A program made the translations under genes and the position numbers. Positions 5,865 through 6,064 of a DNA stretch of 6,064 nt are shown here, piece after piece. The notes below the pieces were generated by a model. It was not told the origin of the DNA. It ran no database searches and saw nothing but the letters and a program-made list of their open reading frames with translations. Every line of letters begins with the position of its first letter. Position 1 is the first letter of the stretch. Source of the DNA: an uncultured Alcaligenaceae bacterium (GTDB lineage Bacteria > Pseudomonadota > Gammaproteobacteria > Burkholderiales > Burkholderiaceae_B); the NCBI GenBank assembly GCA_937897265.1, contig CALCPT010000196.1, positions 1 to 6,064 of the forward strand, read 5' to 3'.

Positions 5865-5889
5865 AACAACTCAACCGAGAGACCTCACC

Positions 5890-6064
5890 ATGCCCTTCTA
5901 CGAAAAAGGTAGTACCAAAATCCATTATCGCGAAGTTGGTTCAGGCTTTCCGATGCTGATCTTACCCGGCGGCGGCCTCAATGCGACCACCGCGTTTTGC
6001 ACCACGACCTCGCCCTTTGACCCGATGGAAGAGTTTCGTGGTAGCTATCGCTGCATCATCGCTG
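5890..6064 (+). CDS. Alpha/beta hydrolase, N-terminal part (cut by window edge)
   Basis: An open frame of 58 full codons runs from the ATG at 5890 to the window end. GAGAGA (5877-5882) lies 7 bases upstream as a ribosome site. The start is typical for alpha/beta-fold hydrolases: a first beta hairpin KIHYREVGSGFPMLILPGGG (residues 10-29), with PGGG where many relatives have the HG of the oxyanion hole. SPFDPMEEF follows, and then YRCIIA, the strand leading to the next helix. There is no signal peptide, so it is probably a cytoplasmic esterase, acyl hydrolase or C-C bond hydrolase. The nucleophile elbow, acid and His lie beyond the edge, so activity cannot be judged. It diverges from the Bug gene across 216 bases, a layout that often means shared control. 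Confidence 0.85.
   Translation, partial: MPFYEKGSTKIHYREVGSGFPMLILPGGGLNATTAFCTTTSPFDPMEEFRGSYRCIIA

Overview
The window looks like chromosomal DNA of a betaproteobacterium of the order Burkholderiales. The best fit is an Alcaligenaceae-like lineage of moderate GC content (about half G+C by eye; genus not determinable). The main reason is three separate substrate-binding proteins of the Bug/TctC family (tripartite tricarboxylate transporter receptors) within 6 kb. This family is hugely expanded in Bordetella, Achromobacter, Cupriavidus and their relatives. No RNA gene, insertion sequence, CRISPR array, phage gene or integrase is visible.

Layout. Five genes lie head to tail on the minus strand and one diverges on the plus strand at the right edge. 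In order of minus-strand transcription they are: a Bug protein (4687-5673); a FAD-binding flavoprotein of the fumarate reductase / tricarballylate dehydrogenase superfamily with an unusual two-helix membrane tail (2741-4534); a second Bug protein (1579-2550); a small SAM-methyltransferase-like protein (943-1557); and a third Bug protein cut by the left edge (1-870). On the plus strand an alpha/beta hydrolase begins at 5890 and runs off the right edge.

Regulatory space. The 216-base divergent region (5674-5889) holds a dyad symmetry, an 11-base direct repeat and candidate promoters. The gap between the first Bug gene and the flavoprotein (4535-4686) holds a dense cluster of TGACTC/TGAGTC elements. 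The gap upstream of the second Bug gene (2551-2740) holds a good sigma70-like promoter and a small bulged hairpin. The other two gaps are short (21 and 72 bases).

How the genes may work together. The Bug proteins would capture small carboxylates in the periplasm. No TctA/TctB membrane genes are present, so they are orphan receptors here. The flavoprotein probably oxidises or reduces an organic acid (or other small molecule) on the cytoplasmic face, and the hydrolase may process an ester or acyl derivative. The window reads as a small accessory catabolic cluster, but its substrate cannot be named from the sequence. The most unusual element is the flavoenzyme: it carries a fused membrane hairpin and appears to lack the catalytic His and Arg usual in fumarate reductases.
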